Shown one piece after another: positions 16,786 to 25,673 of a stretch of DNA of 64,000 nucleotides. Position numbers and translations under genes: made by a program. Under the pieces are notes generated by a model that searched no databases, had not been told where the DNA came from, and was given only the letters and a program-made list of their open reading frames with translations. The DNA lies in the NCBI RefSeq assembly GCF_029223255.1, contig NZ_JARHUC010000004.1, positions 62,001 through 126,000 of the forward strand. The letters are read 5' to 3'. This DNA is from Albimonas marina. Its GTDB lineage: Bacteria > Pseudomonadota > Alphaproteobacteria > Rhodobacterales > Rhodobacteraceae. The first letter of the stretch is position 1, and each line of letters starts with the position of its first letter.

Positions 16786-17277
16786 TCAGTCCGCGGGCGT
16801 GTCGAGGCGGAACTTGCGGAACGCCACGCCCTCATGCTCGACCACGCCCAGCGGCCGGGCGCCGAGCCGCGCCAGCGCCCCGAGCCTCAGCCGCGACAGC
16901 GGCAGCAGGAAGGTCACGTAGGGGATCCGCGGATCGGCCCGCGCGAGGGCGAGAGCGGCGGCCGCGATCCGCAGGCCCTGGCCGAAGGCTTCCGCCGTCA
17001 GCACCAGGCCGAAGTCCCACTCGTCCCCTTCCTTCTGGAACCCGCCCCAGCCGACATAGGCCCCGCCCTGGAAGATCGCCCAGTGGCCCAGCCCGTCGCG
17101 GGCCCAGCACGCCTCCTTCGCCGCCACCAGCGCCGCGATCCCGGCGAGGTCCCAGGCCGGCGGGGCGAGCGGCAGGTGCGCCGCGACCCGCGGGTCGGAC
17201 ATCTGGGCGAGCAGCGTCTCGGGCGGAACCTCGGTCAGGCGCCGGAAGGCGATGTCCGGGGGCGGGGCGGGCGGCAT
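16786..17277 (-). CDS. GNAT-family N-acetyltransferase
   Basis: This 163-residue acetyltransferase has a GNAT fold. Recognisable parts are FRRLTEVPPETLLAQMSDPRVAAHLP at the start, HWAIFQGGAYVGWGGFQKEGDEWDFGLVL (beta4-beta5 region) and EAFGQGLRIAAAALALA, the acetyl-CoA P-loop with Q/R-x-x-G/A pattern slightly degenerate. It then ends in the usual LALARADP..PYVTFLLPLSRLRLGALARLG. The substrate is unknown. The start at 17277 aligns best with the family; the longer frame from 17382 adds an Arg-rich leader. The gene is isolated and transcribed toward ydcF. Confidence 0.72.
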   Translation of the reverse strand: MPPAPPPDIAFRRLTEVPPETLLAQMSDPRVAAHLPLAPPAWDLAGIAALVAAKEACWARDGLGHWAIFQGGAYVGWGGFQKEGDEWDFGLVLTAEAFGQGLRIAAAALALARADPRIPYVTFLLPLSRLRLGALARLGARPLGVVEHEGVAFRKFRLDTPAD

Positions 17278-17400
17278 GGGCGACCTCGGCGAAGAATGCA
17301 GCGCGGCGCGTCTTCTATCCCGCCGCGGGCCCCGGCGCGCGTCACGTTCGAGGGAGCGGGCGGGGGAGCGGCCGGGGAGCACGGCCGGGGAGAGATCCCC

Positions 17401-17433
17401 GAACGGAAACGGACGGCCGCGCGGGCCGTCCGT
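17401..17433 (-). terminator. Hairpin downstream of the first cyclase gene
   Basis: A perfect 10-bp stem ACGGACGGCC/GGCCGTCCGT (17409-17418 with 17424-17433) is followed on the minus strand by TTTCCGTTC. It is a reasonable intrinsic terminator. Confidence 0.65.
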
Positions 17434-17471
17434 CGAGCTTGTCCCGGGCGCCTAAGGCGCCGGGCGGGCGA

Positions 17472-18425
17472 TCAGTAGAGCGCCACCGGGTTGATGATCA
17501 TCTGCACCGCGCCGCGGACGCGGGCCTGGCCGAGCACGAACATGAACTCATTGACCCCGTCGTCCAGCACCGGACCCACGTTCATGGTCTCGAGGATGTA
17601 GATCCCGTTGTCCTTCAGCAGGACGGCGTGGGCGTAGAACAGCTTCCCGCCCTCGGGCGCGGGCACCACGTCGAGGCCCCAGGTGTCGGCGCCCACGGCC
17701 ATCACGTTCCGCTCGGCCAGGAACTCGGCCACGTCGGGCAGGATGCCCGGCTCGACCGAGCCCCACTCCTGCGGGGCGCTCTCCAGCTTCGCCTCGGTCC
17801 AGCCGGTGTGGATCATGACGATGTCGCCTTCGCGGATCTCGACCCCCTGCTGCTCGACCGCCTCCTGGAAGTCGGCGAGCGAGATGGCGTGACCGCCCTC
17901 GAGGAACTCGACCCCGCCATGCGCGGCCATGTCGACGATCACGGCGCGCCCGACCAGCGGCGGCACGTTGTGGGTGCCCATCTTGGTCAGGCCGGTGATC
18001 GGGGCGAAGTCGGCCCAGTCGTTGCAGTTGTAGAAGGTGCCGCCGACCCCGAAGTGCCCCAGCCCGTCGAGCTGGCTGCCCACGCCGAACCACAGCTGCG
18101 CCAGGTCGTCGTTGGCCACCGCCGGATAGCCCAGGTCGATGGCCTTGCCGCCGGTGTGGTTGGGCTGCACGACCTGCAGGCTGACGCCGCGGGGCGGATA
18201 GGCGGGGGTGTTGGCGTCGATCACGATCCCCAGCGGCCGGGTCTTGCCCTGCTTGATCAGCTCGGCGGCGAGCTTCACCCGCTCCTCGGTGACCAGGTTG
18301 GCCGAGCCGATCTCGTCCTCGGCCCCCCACTGCGACGGCTCGCAGTCCTGGGCCAGCGCGGGCGCGGCCAGGCCCGCGAGGGCGAGCGAAACGACGGCGC
18401 CGGCGGCGCGAAATGATCTGAACAT
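17472..18425 (-). CDS. Exported cyclase-family protein (PF04199), copy 1
   Basis: This 317-residue protein has a clear signal peptide (FRSFRAAGAVVSLALAGLAAPALA-Q) and a cyclase/kynurenine-formamidase-like fold. The usual metal motif HxGTHxDxxxH appears as VGSQLDGLGHFG, with Gln in place of the second His. WTEAKLE, NVMAVGADTWGLD and the C-terminal NPVALY complete the domain. The fold usually hydrolyses amides or lactones with a bound metal, but this GSQxDGxGH subgroup has no activity I can name. The start at 18425 has a GGGAGGA site. A close paralogue lies immediately upstream; each has its own terminator, so they may be separately expressed. Confidence 0.82.
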   Translation of the reverse strand: MFRSFRAAGAVVSLALAGLAAPALAQDCEPSQWGAEDEIGSANLVTEERVKLAAELIKQGKTRPLGIVIDANTPAYPPRGVSLQVVQPNHTGGKAIDLGYPAVANDDLAQLWFGVGSQLDGLGHFGVGGTFYNCNDWADFAPITGLTKMGTHNVPPLVGRAVIVDMAAHGGVEFLEGGHAISLADFQEAVEQQGVEIREGDIVMIHTGWTEAKLESAPQEWGSVEPGILPDVAEFLAERNVMAVGADTWGLDVVPAPEGGKLFYAHAVLLKDNGIYILETMNVGPVLDDGVNEFMFVLGQARVRGAVQMIINPVALY

Positions 18426-18574
18426 GACATCCTCCCGTGTCGGGGCCGCGTCGGGGCGGCTCCCAATTTCTTTCGAGGACTCGAACATACGCACGGGTAT
18501 GGAGTCGATCAACGACAGGATTCCAGCGTGAATTGAATGAATCCCCCGTTGGTCCGGACGATTGATGAACAGAT

Positions 18575-18606
18575 CAAAAAGAAACGGGCGGCCGGAGCCG
18601 CCCGTT
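18575..18606 (-). terminator. Intrinsic terminator of the second cyclase gene
   Basis: A perfect 10-bp stem AACGGGCGGC/GCCGCCCGTT (18583-18592 with 18597-18606) with a 4-base loop is followed on the minus strand by TCTTTTTG. It separates the two paralogues. Confidence 0.88.
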
Positions 18607-18654
18607 CGCAAGTCGTTCAGGCGCGCGCCGTGCGAAGACGGCGCGACGGTCCGA

Positions 18655-19614
18655 TCAGTAGAGCGCGACCGGGTTGATGATCATCTGCACCGTGCCGCGG
18701 ATCCGGGCCTGGCCAAGGACGAACATGAACTCGTTCACGCCGGCATCGACCAGCGGCTTGGTCTCGATCGTCTCGAGGATGTAGATGCCGTTCTCCTGCA
18801 GCAGGACCACATGGCCGTAGAAGGCGCCCTCGCCCTCCTTCGGGGGGACCGGCTCGACGCCCCAGGTGTCGGCGCCCACGGCCATCACGTTCAGGCCCGC
18901 CAGGTAGCGGGAGCCCGAGACCGACAGGCCCGGCTCGCCCGAGACCCAGGCCTTGGGATCGCTCTCCAGCATCGCCGAGGTCCAGCCGGTGTAGAACAGG
19001 ACGATGTCGCCCTCGCGGATCTCGACGCCCTGCGCGTCGGCGGCGGCCTTCACCTCTTCTTCGCCGAAGCTCTCGCCGGCGGCGAGATGGTCCTTGCCGA
19101 AGTGCTTGGTCATGTCGATCACGACGCCGCGGCCCACCAGCGGCGGGATGTCGTGCACGCCCAGCTTCGTCAGGCCGGTGATCGCCGAGATCTCCTTCTC
19201 ATCCAGGCAGTTGTAGTAATAGCCGTGCTCGCCGAGGTGCCCCAGGCCGTCGATCTGGGAGCCGATGCCCACCCAGGTCTGGAGAATGTCGTCGTTGTAG
19301 TTGCCCGGATAGCCGAACTGGCTCAGCTTCTGGCCGCCCTGCTGGTTGGGCTGCACCACCTGCAGCGACAGCGAGCGCGGCGGGAAGGCCGGCGTGTCCG
19401 GGCCGATGGTGATGCCCAGCGGCACCGACACGCCCTGCTTGACCAGCTTCAGCGCCTCGAGCGTGCGCTCCGGCGTGACCAGGTTGGCCGAGCCGATGGT
19501 GTCGTCGTTCCCCCAGCGTTCGGAATGGACGCACTCGCCCGCCGCGGCGGTTCCCGCGAAGGCGAGCGAGGCCAGCGCGACGAGCGCACCTCGGGCGTGA
19601 GTTGTCAGCGACAT
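18655..19614 (-). CDS. Exported cyclase-family protein (PF04199), copy 2
   Basis: This 319-residue paralogue of the gene at 17472 shares the same architecture: signal peptide (ARGALVALASLAFAGTAAA), DTIGSANLVTPER, the altered metal motif IGSQIDGLGHLGEHG, TKLGVHDIPPLVGRGVVIDM, GDIVLFYTGWTSAMLESDP, NVMAVGADTWGVEPVP and an identical RIRGTVQMIINPVALY-like end. The two differ most in the loop after the motif (YYYNCLDEKEISA here, TFYNCNDWADFAP in copy 1) and in the signal peptides. It has its own GGGAGGATT ribosome site and terminator. It is divergent from mch. Substrate is unknown; periplasmic hydrolysis is expected. Confidence 0.82.
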   Translation of the reverse strand: MSLTTHARGALVALASLAFAGTAAAGECVHSERWGNDDTIGSANLVTPERTLEALKLVKQGVSVPLGITIGPDTPAFPPRSLSLQVVQPNQQGGQKLSQFGYPGNYNDDILQTWVGIGSQIDGLGHLGEHGYYYNCLDEKEISAITGLTKLGVHDIPPLVGRGVVIDMTKHFGKDHLAAGESFGEEEVKAAADAQGVEIREGDIVLFYTGWTSAMLESDPKAWVSGEPGLSVSGSRYLAGLNVMAVGADTWGVEPVPPKEGEGAFYGHVVLLQENGIYILETIETKPLVDAGVNEFMFVLGQARIRGTVQMIINPVALY

Positions 19615-19806
19615 TTCAATCCTCCCTGTGTCGGGGGCGTCTGTTGCGCGCCCCTCGTTCGTGAGGCGAACTTTGTCGGGGAGCCCCGCGCCGATCAAGA
19701 AAAGATTTCTGAACGTCAACTTGGAGCCGGCGTCAGGCAGGCGCCGGCGCCGCGGCCGGATCCGCCCCGGCGCGCCGCGGCCTCTGCGCGCACGCTTCCG
19801 GCCCGC

Positions 19807-19839
19807 TTGCACCCCCGTCGCGCAAGATTATTGTGCGCG
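19807..19839 (+). promoter_or_regulatory. Candidate mch promoter overlapped by an inverted repeat
   Basis: TTGCAC (19807-19812) and TATTGT (19829-19834) are 16 bases apart. The inverted repeat CGCGCA-N9-TGCGCG (19819-19824 with 19834-19839) brackets the -10, so a regulator bound there would block the promoter. Transcription would begin near 19841, 55 bases before mch. Confidence 0.5.
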
Positions 19840-19895
19840 GACTTCGGCGCCCCCCGCGGCGGCGCCCCTCCCCCCTCCTGCGACGGAGCCTGCGC

Positions 19896-20936
19896 ATGAC
19901 CGCCTCCAAGACCAACCCCGGATACTTCTTCGAGGACTTCTCGGTCGGGCAGGTGATCCGCCACGCCACGCCGCGCACGCTGACGGAGGGGGACCGCGCG
20001 CTCTACACCGCGCTCTATCCCACCCGCTTCGCGCTGCCCTCCTCGGACGCCTTCGCGCAGGCCTGCGGGCTGCCGCGCTCCCCGCTCGAGGACCTGATCG
20101 GGTTCCACGTGGCCTTCGGCAAGACCGTCCCCGACATCTCGCTCAACGCGGTGGCGAACCTGGGCTATGCCGAGTGCCGGTTCCTCAAGCCGCTGTATCC
20201 CGGCGACACGATCTCGACCGAGACCGAGATCATCGGCCTCAAGCAGAACTCCAACGGCAAGTCGGGCGTGGTCTACGTCCGCTCCGTCGCCTCGACCGCG
20301 GACGGGGAGAAGGCGCTGGAGTGGGTGCGCTGGGTGATGGTGCGCAAGAACGACCTCGACGCGCCGGCGCCCGAGGCGGTGGTCCCCGAGCTGAAGGCCG
20401 CCGTGCCGGCCTCGGAGCTCGCGATCCCCGCGGGGCTCGATTTCTCCGCCTACGACTTCGCGGCGGCGGGCGAGCCGCACCGCTTCGGCGACTACGAAGT
20501 CGGCGAGCGGATCGACCACGTGGACGGCGTGACCATCGAGGAAGCCGAGCACATGATGGCCACGCGCCTGTGGCAGAACACGGCCAAGGTGCATTTCAAC
20601 GCCCAGTTCCGCGAGGACGGGCGCCGGCTGATCTACGGCGGCCACGTCATCAGCCTGGCGCGGGCGCTCAGCTTCAACGGCCTCGCCAACGCGCAGACGA
20701 TCGTCGCGATCAACGGCGGCTCCCACGCCAACCCGTGCTTCGCGGGCGACACCGTCTACGCCTGGTCCGAGGTGCTGGAGAAGGCCGAGACGCAGGCCCC
20801 CGGCGTCGGCGCCCTGCGCCTGCGGCTGGCGGCGGTGAAGGACGATCCGACCCCCGCGCCGCTTCGGGGCGAGGACGGGAAATACGCCAAGAACGTGCTG
20901 CTCGACCTCGACGTCTGGGCCCTCTGCCCGATGTGA
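19896..20936 (+). CDS. mch: Mesaconyl-CoA hydratase (beta-methylmalyl-CoA dehydratase), MaoC family
   Basis: This 346-residue double hot-dog protein strongly resembles Mch of the ethylmalonyl-CoA pathway, which hydrates mesaconyl-C1-CoA to beta-methylmalyl-CoA. Recognisable phrases are GYFFEDFSVGQVIRHATPRTLTEGDRALYTALYP-type opening (the first hydratase domain), FGKTVPDISLNAVANLGYAE, and the second domain EEAEHMMATRLWQNTAKVHFNAQ and LIYGGHVISLARALSFNGLANAQTIVAINGGSHANPCFAGDTV. The pathway assimilates acetyl-CoA without isocitrate lyase; MeaB at the left edge belongs to the same route. Its location near sdh fits gene order I recall in other Rhodobacterales. The longer frame from 19833 lies across the promoter leader, so the ATG at 19896 is preferred. 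Confidence 0.9.
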   Translation: MTASKTNPGYFFEDFSVGQVIRHATPRTLTEGDRALYTALYPTRFALPSSDAFAQACGLPRSPLEDLIGFHVAFGKTVPDISLNAVANLGYAECRFLKPLYPGDTISTETEIIGLKQNSNGKSGVVYVRSVASTADGEKALEWVRWVMVRKNDLDAPAPEAVVPELKAAVPASELAIPAGLDFSAYDFAAAGEPHRFGDYEVGERIDHVDGVTIEEAEHMMATRLWQNTAKVHFNAQFREDGRRLIYGGHVISLARALSFNGLANAQTIVAINGGSHANPCFAGDTVYAWSEVLEKAETQAPGVGALRLRLAAVKDDPTPAPLRGEDGKYAKNVLLDLDVWALCPM

Positions 20937-20945
20937 TCGCGCTTT

Positions 20946-20967
20946 GCGCCGGGCCTCGGCCCGGCGC
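20946..20967 (+). terminator. Hairpin after mch
   Basis: A perfect 10-bp inverted repeat GCGCCGGGCC/GGCCCGGCGC with a 2-base centre lies just after the mch stop. No T tract follows, so its strength as a terminator is uncertain. Confidence 0.4.
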
Positions 20968-21132
20968 CCGGCCGCGATCCGTTCATCCCCGGTTTCGGCT
21001 GTGTTCATCCGCCGTTCGGGGCGCCACGCACCTGTTGCCCGCCCGCGACGCGACCTCTGCGCACGGTGGGCGCGCGGACCGGGGACAAGGCTGTCGCCGG
21101 GGGCGGCCGAAGGGTAGCCTTCGCTCCATCCG

Positions 21133-21918
21133 GTGGTTGGAGCCTTGGACTTGTCGATCGATTTCCGTGCGACCCTGCGCGCCGCGTTCTATTCGCTCGC
21201 GGCGGTCGCCGCGCCGCCCCTGCTGAGCCTCGCGACCGTGGCCCCGGCCCAGGCCGACGGCCCCTTCACGGTCCTGCCCGCGAACGCCACGCCTTTGGCT
21301 GAGCGCCGGGCGGACGGCTACGCGCTGACGAGCTGGCTGACCTTCTCGCAGCTCGACTCGGTTTGCGGGGGGGAATGCGCGGTCACCCTCTCGGCGGGCA
21401 AGTTCATCGAGTCGAACATGTCCGAGATCTTCATGTACGGCGACCCGGTGTTCCCCTGGGAATACAACTTCACCGACGACTACATCGTCACGCTGGCGGC
21501 CTCCCGCCGGGTGGCGACGCTGTTCGACGTGATCGACCTCGAGGTCGAGGCGGGCGTGGGCCAGCGCTTTGGGCTCGAGTCCACGGTCGAGGTCTGGGTC
21601 GCCGGCTACGCCCGCTGGACGGCCTTCCCCTGGAACGACCACGTGCGCACCTCGATCGCGATCAACACCGGCCTGAACTACGCCAGCGACGTGACCGCGC
21701 TGGAGCGCAAGCGCGGCGACACGCCCAACGGCAGCGAGCTGCTGCACTACCTCGCGCCCGAGATCACGGTGGCCCACCCGGACTGGAAACGCTCCGCGGT
21801 CGTGCTGCGCTTCCACCACCGCTCGGGCGGCGAGATGCTGTGGGGCGACAGCTGGCTGTTCAACGGCGTCTCGGGCGGGGCGCAGTACTTCACGCTCGGG
21901 CTGCGGCAGCGATTCTGA
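21133..21918 (+). CDS. Exported outer-membrane beta-barrel protein, possibly lipid A deacylase-like
   Basis: This protein of about 260 residues has a hydrophobic signal segment (SLAAVAAPPLLSLATVAPAQA) followed by alternating beta-strand sequence and a C-terminal phenylalanine (GLRQRF) typical of outer-membrane barrels. Near the end the segment VVLRFHHRSGGEMLWG resembles the His-x-Ser region of PagL-type acyloxyacyl hydrolases, but the match is short and I would not assign activity. The start is a GTG at 21133 with no strong ribosome site; a TTG at 21145 is an alternative. It is a single gene between mch and sdh. No regulator or partner is visible. Confidence 0.6.
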   Translation: MVGALDLSIDFRATLRAAFYSLAAVAAPPLLSLATVAPAQADGPFTVLPANATPLAERRADGYALTSWLTFSQLDSVCGGECAVTLSAGKFIESNMSEIFMYGDPVFPWEYNFTDDYIVTLAASRRVATLFDVIDLEVEAGVGQRFGLESTVEVWVAGYARWTAFPWNDHVRTSIAINTGLNYASDVTALERKRGDTPNGSELLHYLAPEITVAHPDWKRSAVVLRFHHRSGGEMLWGDSWLFNGVSGGAQYFTLGLRQRF

Positions 21919-22010
21919 TCCCGCGCGGGCCGTGGCGCGCGCCGCGGCGCGGGCCACGGGCGGCGGGGGCGCGCGCTTGCCGCCGGTCGGTCGAATCGCC
22001 CGGCCGCGGT

Positions 22011-22042
22011 TTGTGATCACAACCGGAAATTCGTGATCACAA
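22011..22042. promoter_or_regulatory. Twin GTGATCAC palindromes upstream of sdhC
   Basis: TTGTGATCACAA (22011-22022) is a perfect 12-bp palindrome. TCGTGATCACAA (22031-22042) is the same with one mismatch. Their centres are 20 bp apart, about two helical turns, so dimers could bind the same DNA face. The form resembles GntR-family operators and differs from CRP sites, which need a 6-base gap. They lie 165-196 bases before sdhC. Confidence 0.7.
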
Positions 22043-22206
22043 AACCGACCGCGAGGCCCGATGCGACAGATTTTTTCGTCTCCCAGCGACGTCGGGACGC
22101 TTTCATGCCGCGATGCGACGCGTTATGCAGTCGCCAGCCAGGGGTTGCGCGCCGCCGATCGCCGCGTGTCCGCGCCCCCGCGCCGGGAGAAACGAAAGGG
22201 GTCGCA

Positions 22207-22593
22207 ATGGCCGACGTGAACCGGGGCAACCGCCCGCTTTCCCCCTTCATGATCGGGCCGTACTACCGCCCGCAGTGGACGTCGATGCTGTCCATCGTGC
22301 ACCGCATCACGGGCTGCGCGCTGGCGGTGGGCGCCGTCCTGATCGTGTGGTGGCTGCTCGCCGCCGCTTCGGGGCCGGACTATTTCGCCACCGCCGACTG
22401 GATCGTCACCTCCTGGCTGGGCCAGCTGGTGCTGTTCGGCTGCCTGTGGGCGCTGCTCTACCATTTCTGCAACGGCATCCGTCACCTGATCTGGGACGTG
22501 GGCCTGCTGTTCGACGTCGAGAAGGCGGAGCTCGCCGGCAAGATGACCGTGGTCGTCTCGGTGCTGCTGACGCTGATCGTCTGGATCATCTGA
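22207..22593 (+). CDS. sdhC: Succinate dehydrogenase cytochrome b556 subunit SdhC
   Basis: This 128-residue membrane anchor of complex II has three transmembrane helices. The family start RPLSPFMIGPYYRPQWTSMLSIVHRITGCALAVG contains the S..HR.TG quinone/haem signature. The haem-ligand histidine is in LLYHFCNGIRHLIWD. With SdhD it holds haem b and the ubiquinone site. I chose the ATG at 22207 because it gives the canonical N-terminus and follows an AAAGGGG site; the longer frame from 22033 overlaps the operator region. sdhD follows 14 bases later. Confidence 0.95.
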   Translation: MADVNRGNRPLSPFMIGPYYRPQWTSMLSIVHRITGCALAVGAVLIVWWLLAAASGPDYFATADWIVTSWLGQLVLFGCLWALLYHFCNGIRHLIWDVGLLFDVEKAELAGKMTVVVSVLLTLIVWII

Positions 22594-22607
22594 GGGGAGG
22601 GGACGAG

Positions 22608-22988
22608 ATGAGCTACAAGACCGACTTCGGCCGCGTTCTCGGCCTCGGCTCCGCCAAGGAGGGCACCGGCCACTTCTGGAGCCAGCGGGTCACCGCCGTG
22701 GCGCTGATCCCGATCCTGCTGCTGGCGATCTGGCCGCTCGACGCCGCCGTCGGCTCCTCCTACGAGGAGGTGCGCGCCATCTACGCCAACCCGTTCAACG
22801 CGATCATGCTGATCCTGCTGATCGCCGTCGGGTTCCGGCACCTGCAGCTCGGCCTCCAGGTCGTGATCGAGGACTACGTGTCCAGCCCGGCCGTGCGCAC
22901 CGCGTCGCTGCTGGCCAACACGATGTTCTGCACGCTGTTCGGCCTGACCGGCGTGTTCGCCGTCGCCAAGATCGCCTTCGCCGGCTGA
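22608..22988 (+). CDS. sdhD: Succinate dehydrogenase membrane anchor subunit SdhD
   Basis: This 126-residue second membrane anchor of complex II has three hydrophobic helices. Family features are [24 protein letters not shown] (the H.W..R.TA motif, ubiquinone pocket) and the haem-side [17 protein letters not shown], with the conserved His and EDY. The ribosome site GGGGAGGGGACG precedes the ATG at 22608. It lies between sdhC and sdhA, 73 bases before sdhA. Confidence 0.94.
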   Translation: MSYKTDFGRVLGLGSAKEGTGHFWSQRVTAVALIPILLLAIWPLDAAVGSSYEEVRAIYANPFNAIMLILLIAVGFRHLQLGLQVVIEDYVSSPAVRTASLLANTMFCTLFGLTGVFAVAKIAFAG

Positions 22989-23061
22989 CGCCCGCCGCGC
23001 CCCCTCCCGCAGCGAGGGGGCGCGCGCGCAGCTCGGCAAGCGCCAAAGCAGAGGACCAGCC

Positions 23062-24870
23062 ATGGCCGCTTACGAATATGTCGATCACGCCTATGACGTC
23101 GTGGTGGTGGGGGCCGGCGGCGCCGGGCTTCGCGCGACGCTGGGCATGGCCGAGCAGGGGCTGAAGACCGCCTGCATCACCAAGGTGTTCCCCACCCGCT
23201 CGCACACCGTGGCGGCGCAGGGCGGCATCGCCGCCTCGCTGTCGAACATGGGCCCCGACCACTGGCAGTGGCACATGTACGACACGGTGAAGGGCTCCGA
23301 CTGGCTCGGCGACACCGACGCCATGGAGTATCTGGCCCGCGAGGCGCCCAAGGCGGTCTACGAGCTGGAGCACTACGGCGTGCCCTTCTCGCGCACCGAG
23401 GAAGGCAAGATCTACCAGCGCCCGTTCGGCGGCCACACGACCGAGTTCGGCGAGGGGCCGCCGGTGCAGCGCACCTGCGCCGCGGCCGACCGCACCGGCC
23501 ACGCGATCCTGCACACGCTGTATGGGCAGAGCCTGAAGAACAAGGCCGAGTTCTACATCGAGTATTTCGCCACCGACCTCATCATGACCGAGGACGGGCG
23601 CTGCACCGGCGTGGTGGCCTGGAAGCTCGACGACGGCACCATCCACCGCTTCCGCGCGAAGATGGTGGTGCTGGCGACCGGCGGCTACGGGCGCGCCTAC
23701 TTCTCGGCGACCTCGGCCCACACCTGCACCGGCGACGGCGGCGGCATGGTGGCCCGCGCCGGCCTGCCGCTGCAGGACATGGAGTTCGTGCAGTTCCACC
23801 CGACCGGCATCTACGGCTCGGGCTGCCTGATCACGGAGGGCGCCCGCGGCGAGGGTGGCTACCTGACCAACTCCGAGGGCGAGCGCTTCATGGAGCGTTA
23901 CGCGCCGACCTACAAGGACCTCGCGTCCCGCGACGTGGTCAGCCGCTGCATGACCATCGAGATCCGCGAAGGCCGCGGCGTGGGCCCGAACAAGGACCAC
24001 ATCCACCTGCACCTCGATCACCTGCCGCCCGAGACCCTGGCCCTGCGCCTTCCGGGCATCTCGGAGTCGGCACGGATCTTCGCGGGCGTGGACCTGACCA
24101 AGGAGCCGATCCCGGTGCTGCCGACCGTGCACTACAACATGGGCGGCATCCCCACGAACTACTACGGCGAGGTCCTGACCAAGGGCGAGGACGGCGGCGA
24201 CCAGATCGTCCCCGGCCTGATGGCCGTCGGCGAGGCCGGCTGCGCCTCGGTCCACGGCGCCAACCGCCTGGGCTCGAACTCGCTGATCGACCTCGTGGTC
24301 TTCGGCCGCGCCGCCGCGATCCGGGCGCGCGAGGTCGTCGATCCCAAGTCGGCGATCCCCGAGCTCGACCTCGCCTCTTGCGAGAAGTCGATGGAGCGCT
24401 TCGACCGCCTGCGCCACGCCGACGGCGGCACGCCGACCGCCGAGCTGCGCCTCGACATGCAGCGCGCCATGCAGTCCGACGCCGCGGTGTTCCGCACCGA
24501 GGAGACGCTGCAGGACGGCTGCAAGAAGATGGCCGAGATCCGCAAGGGCTTCGCCGACGTGAAGGTCTCGGACCGCTCGCTGATCTGGAACTCCGACCTG
24601 ATGGAGACGCTGGAGCTCGACAACCTGATGCCGAACGCGCTGGCGACGGTGGTCGGGGCCGAGGCCCGCAAGGAGAGCCGCGGCGCCCACGCCCGCGAGG
24701 ACTATGCCGAGCGCGACGACGACGAATGGCGCAAGCACACCCTCGCCTGGGTGACCTACGAGGGCGACGTGACGCTCGACTACCGCTCTGTGGTGCTCGA
24801 CCCGCTGTCCACGCAGGACGAGGGCGGCATCGACCTGAAGAAGATCGCGCCCAAGGCGCGGGTCTACTGA
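23062..24870 (+). CDS. sdhA: Succinate dehydrogenase flavoprotein subunit SdhA
   Basis: This 602-residue flavoprotein oxidises succinate to fumarate in the TCA cycle and passes electrons to SdhB. The FAD fold begins [17 protein letters not shown]. The covalent-FAD histidine is His48 in [13 protein letters not shown]. Substrate and catalytic residues lie in [26 protein letters not shown] and [17 protein letters not shown]. The C-terminal helical domain has [18 protein letters not shown]. Length and order are canonical. Unlike the usual sdhC-D-A-B order, a methyltransferase gene sits between this gene and sdhB. Confidence 0.97.
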   Translation: MAAYEYVDHAYDVVVVGAGGAGLRATLGMAEQGLKTACITKVFPTRSHTVAAQGGIAASLSNMGPDHWQWHMYDTVKGSDWLGDTDAMEYLAREAPKAVYELEHYGVPFSRTEEGKIYQRPFGGHTTEFGEGPPVQRTCAAADRTGHAILHTLYGQSLKNKAEFYIEYFATDLIMTEDGRCTGVVAWKLDDGTIHRFRAKMVVLATGGYGRAYFSATSAHTCTGDGGGMVARAGLPLQDMEFVQFHPTGIYGSGCLITEGARGEGGYLTNSEGERFMERYAPTYKDLASRDVVSRCMTIEIREGRGVGPNKDHIHLHLDHLPPETLALRLPGISESARIFAGVDLTKEPIPVLPTVHYNMGGIPTNYYGEVLTKGEDGGDQIVPGLMAVGEAGCASVHGANRLGSNSLIDLVVFGRAAAIRAREVVDPKSAIPELDLASCEKSMERFDRLRHADGGTPTAELRLDMQRAMQSDAAVFRTEETLQDGCKKMAEIRKGFADVKVSDRSLIWNSDLMETLELDNLMPNALATVVGAEARKESRGAHAREDYAERDDDEWRKHTLAWVTYEGDVTLDYRSVVLDPLSTQDEGGIDLKKIAPKARVY

Positions 24871-24887
24871 GGGAGGCCTGACAGGCC

Positions 24888-25628
24888 ATGGACGGAGCCC
24901 AGCCGCGCGGACGCAGCCAGGCGGAGATCGACGAAAAGCTGGACCTTCGGGCCCGGCTCGCCGTCGAGCACCTGGCGCGTCTGGCGGCCGAGGGCGCGGC
25001 GCGCGAGTGCTGCCTGTGCGGCTATCGCGGCCGGTTCAGCCCGGTGCGGACCAAGCCCGGGATCTGGTGCCCGTCCTGCGACAGCCGTCCGCGGCATCGC
25101 CTGTTCAAGCTCTGGCTCGACCGCGGCGGGGCGGCGGAGATCGAGGGGCGGCGCGTGCTGCACTTCGCCTCCGAGCCGATCCTGACCGCGGTGGTGCAGC
25201 CCCTTGCGGGGCGCTACGCGACCGCCGACATCCTGCCGGGGCACGACCTGCACCTGGACATGGAGGCGATCGACCAGCCGGACGCGAGCTGGGACGTGGC
25301 GATCGCGAACCACGTGCTCGAGCATCTCGACGACCGCCGCGCGCTGGCCGAGCTGCACCGGGTGCTGGCGCCCGGCGGCCTGTTCCTGGTCACCGTGCCG
25401 CTGGTCGAGGGCTGGGCGGAGACCCTGGAGAACCCCGCCTGGACCTCCGAGGAGGACCGGCGCGCCTACTACACCGACCCGCTGCACCTGCGCTTCTACG
25501 GCCGCGACTTCCGCGACCGCCTCGCGCAGGCCGGCTTCGCGGTCGAGGACTTCACGGCGGTCGAACCGGACGTGTTCCGGTTCGGCCTCCAGCGCGGCGA
25601 GACGCTGTTCGTCGCGCGCAAAGACTGA
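24888..25628 (+). CDS. SAM-dependent methyltransferase with an N-terminal zinc-ribbon, inside the sdh operon
   Basis: This 246-residue protein has a short helical start and a four-cysteine knuckle (CCLCGY ... WCPSC, about residues 41-65) followed by RPRHRLFKLWL. Its class I methyltransferase domain includes VLHFASEPILTAVV, YATADILPGHDLHLDMEAI, ANHVLEHLDDRRALAELHRVLAPGG and VPLVEG. The NHVLEH..D...AL.E..RVLxPGG block is diagnostic of Methyltransf_11. The gene starts 17 bases after sdhA and ends 45 bases before sdhB, so it must be on the same transcript. The substrate is unknown. The C-terminal DPLHLRFYGRDFRDRLAQAGF resembles sugar or small-molecule methyltransferases. No flanking repeats are seen. 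Confidence 0.85.
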   Translation: MDGAQPRGRSQAEIDEKLDLRARLAVEHLARLAAEGAARECCLCGYRGRFSPVRTKPGIWCPSCDSRPRHRLFKLWLDRGGAAEIEGRRVLHFASEPILTAVVQPLAGRYATADILPGHDLHLDMEAIDQPDASWDVAIANHVLEHLDDRRALAELHRVLAPGGLFLVTVPLVEGWAETLENPAWTSEEDRRAYYTDPLHLRFYGRDFRDRLAQAGFAVEDFTAVEPDVFRFGLQRGETLFVARKD

Positions 25629-25673
25629 CGCCGAAAGGCTGAACGGGCTCCGCCCGGGAGAAAGGAGCGACCC

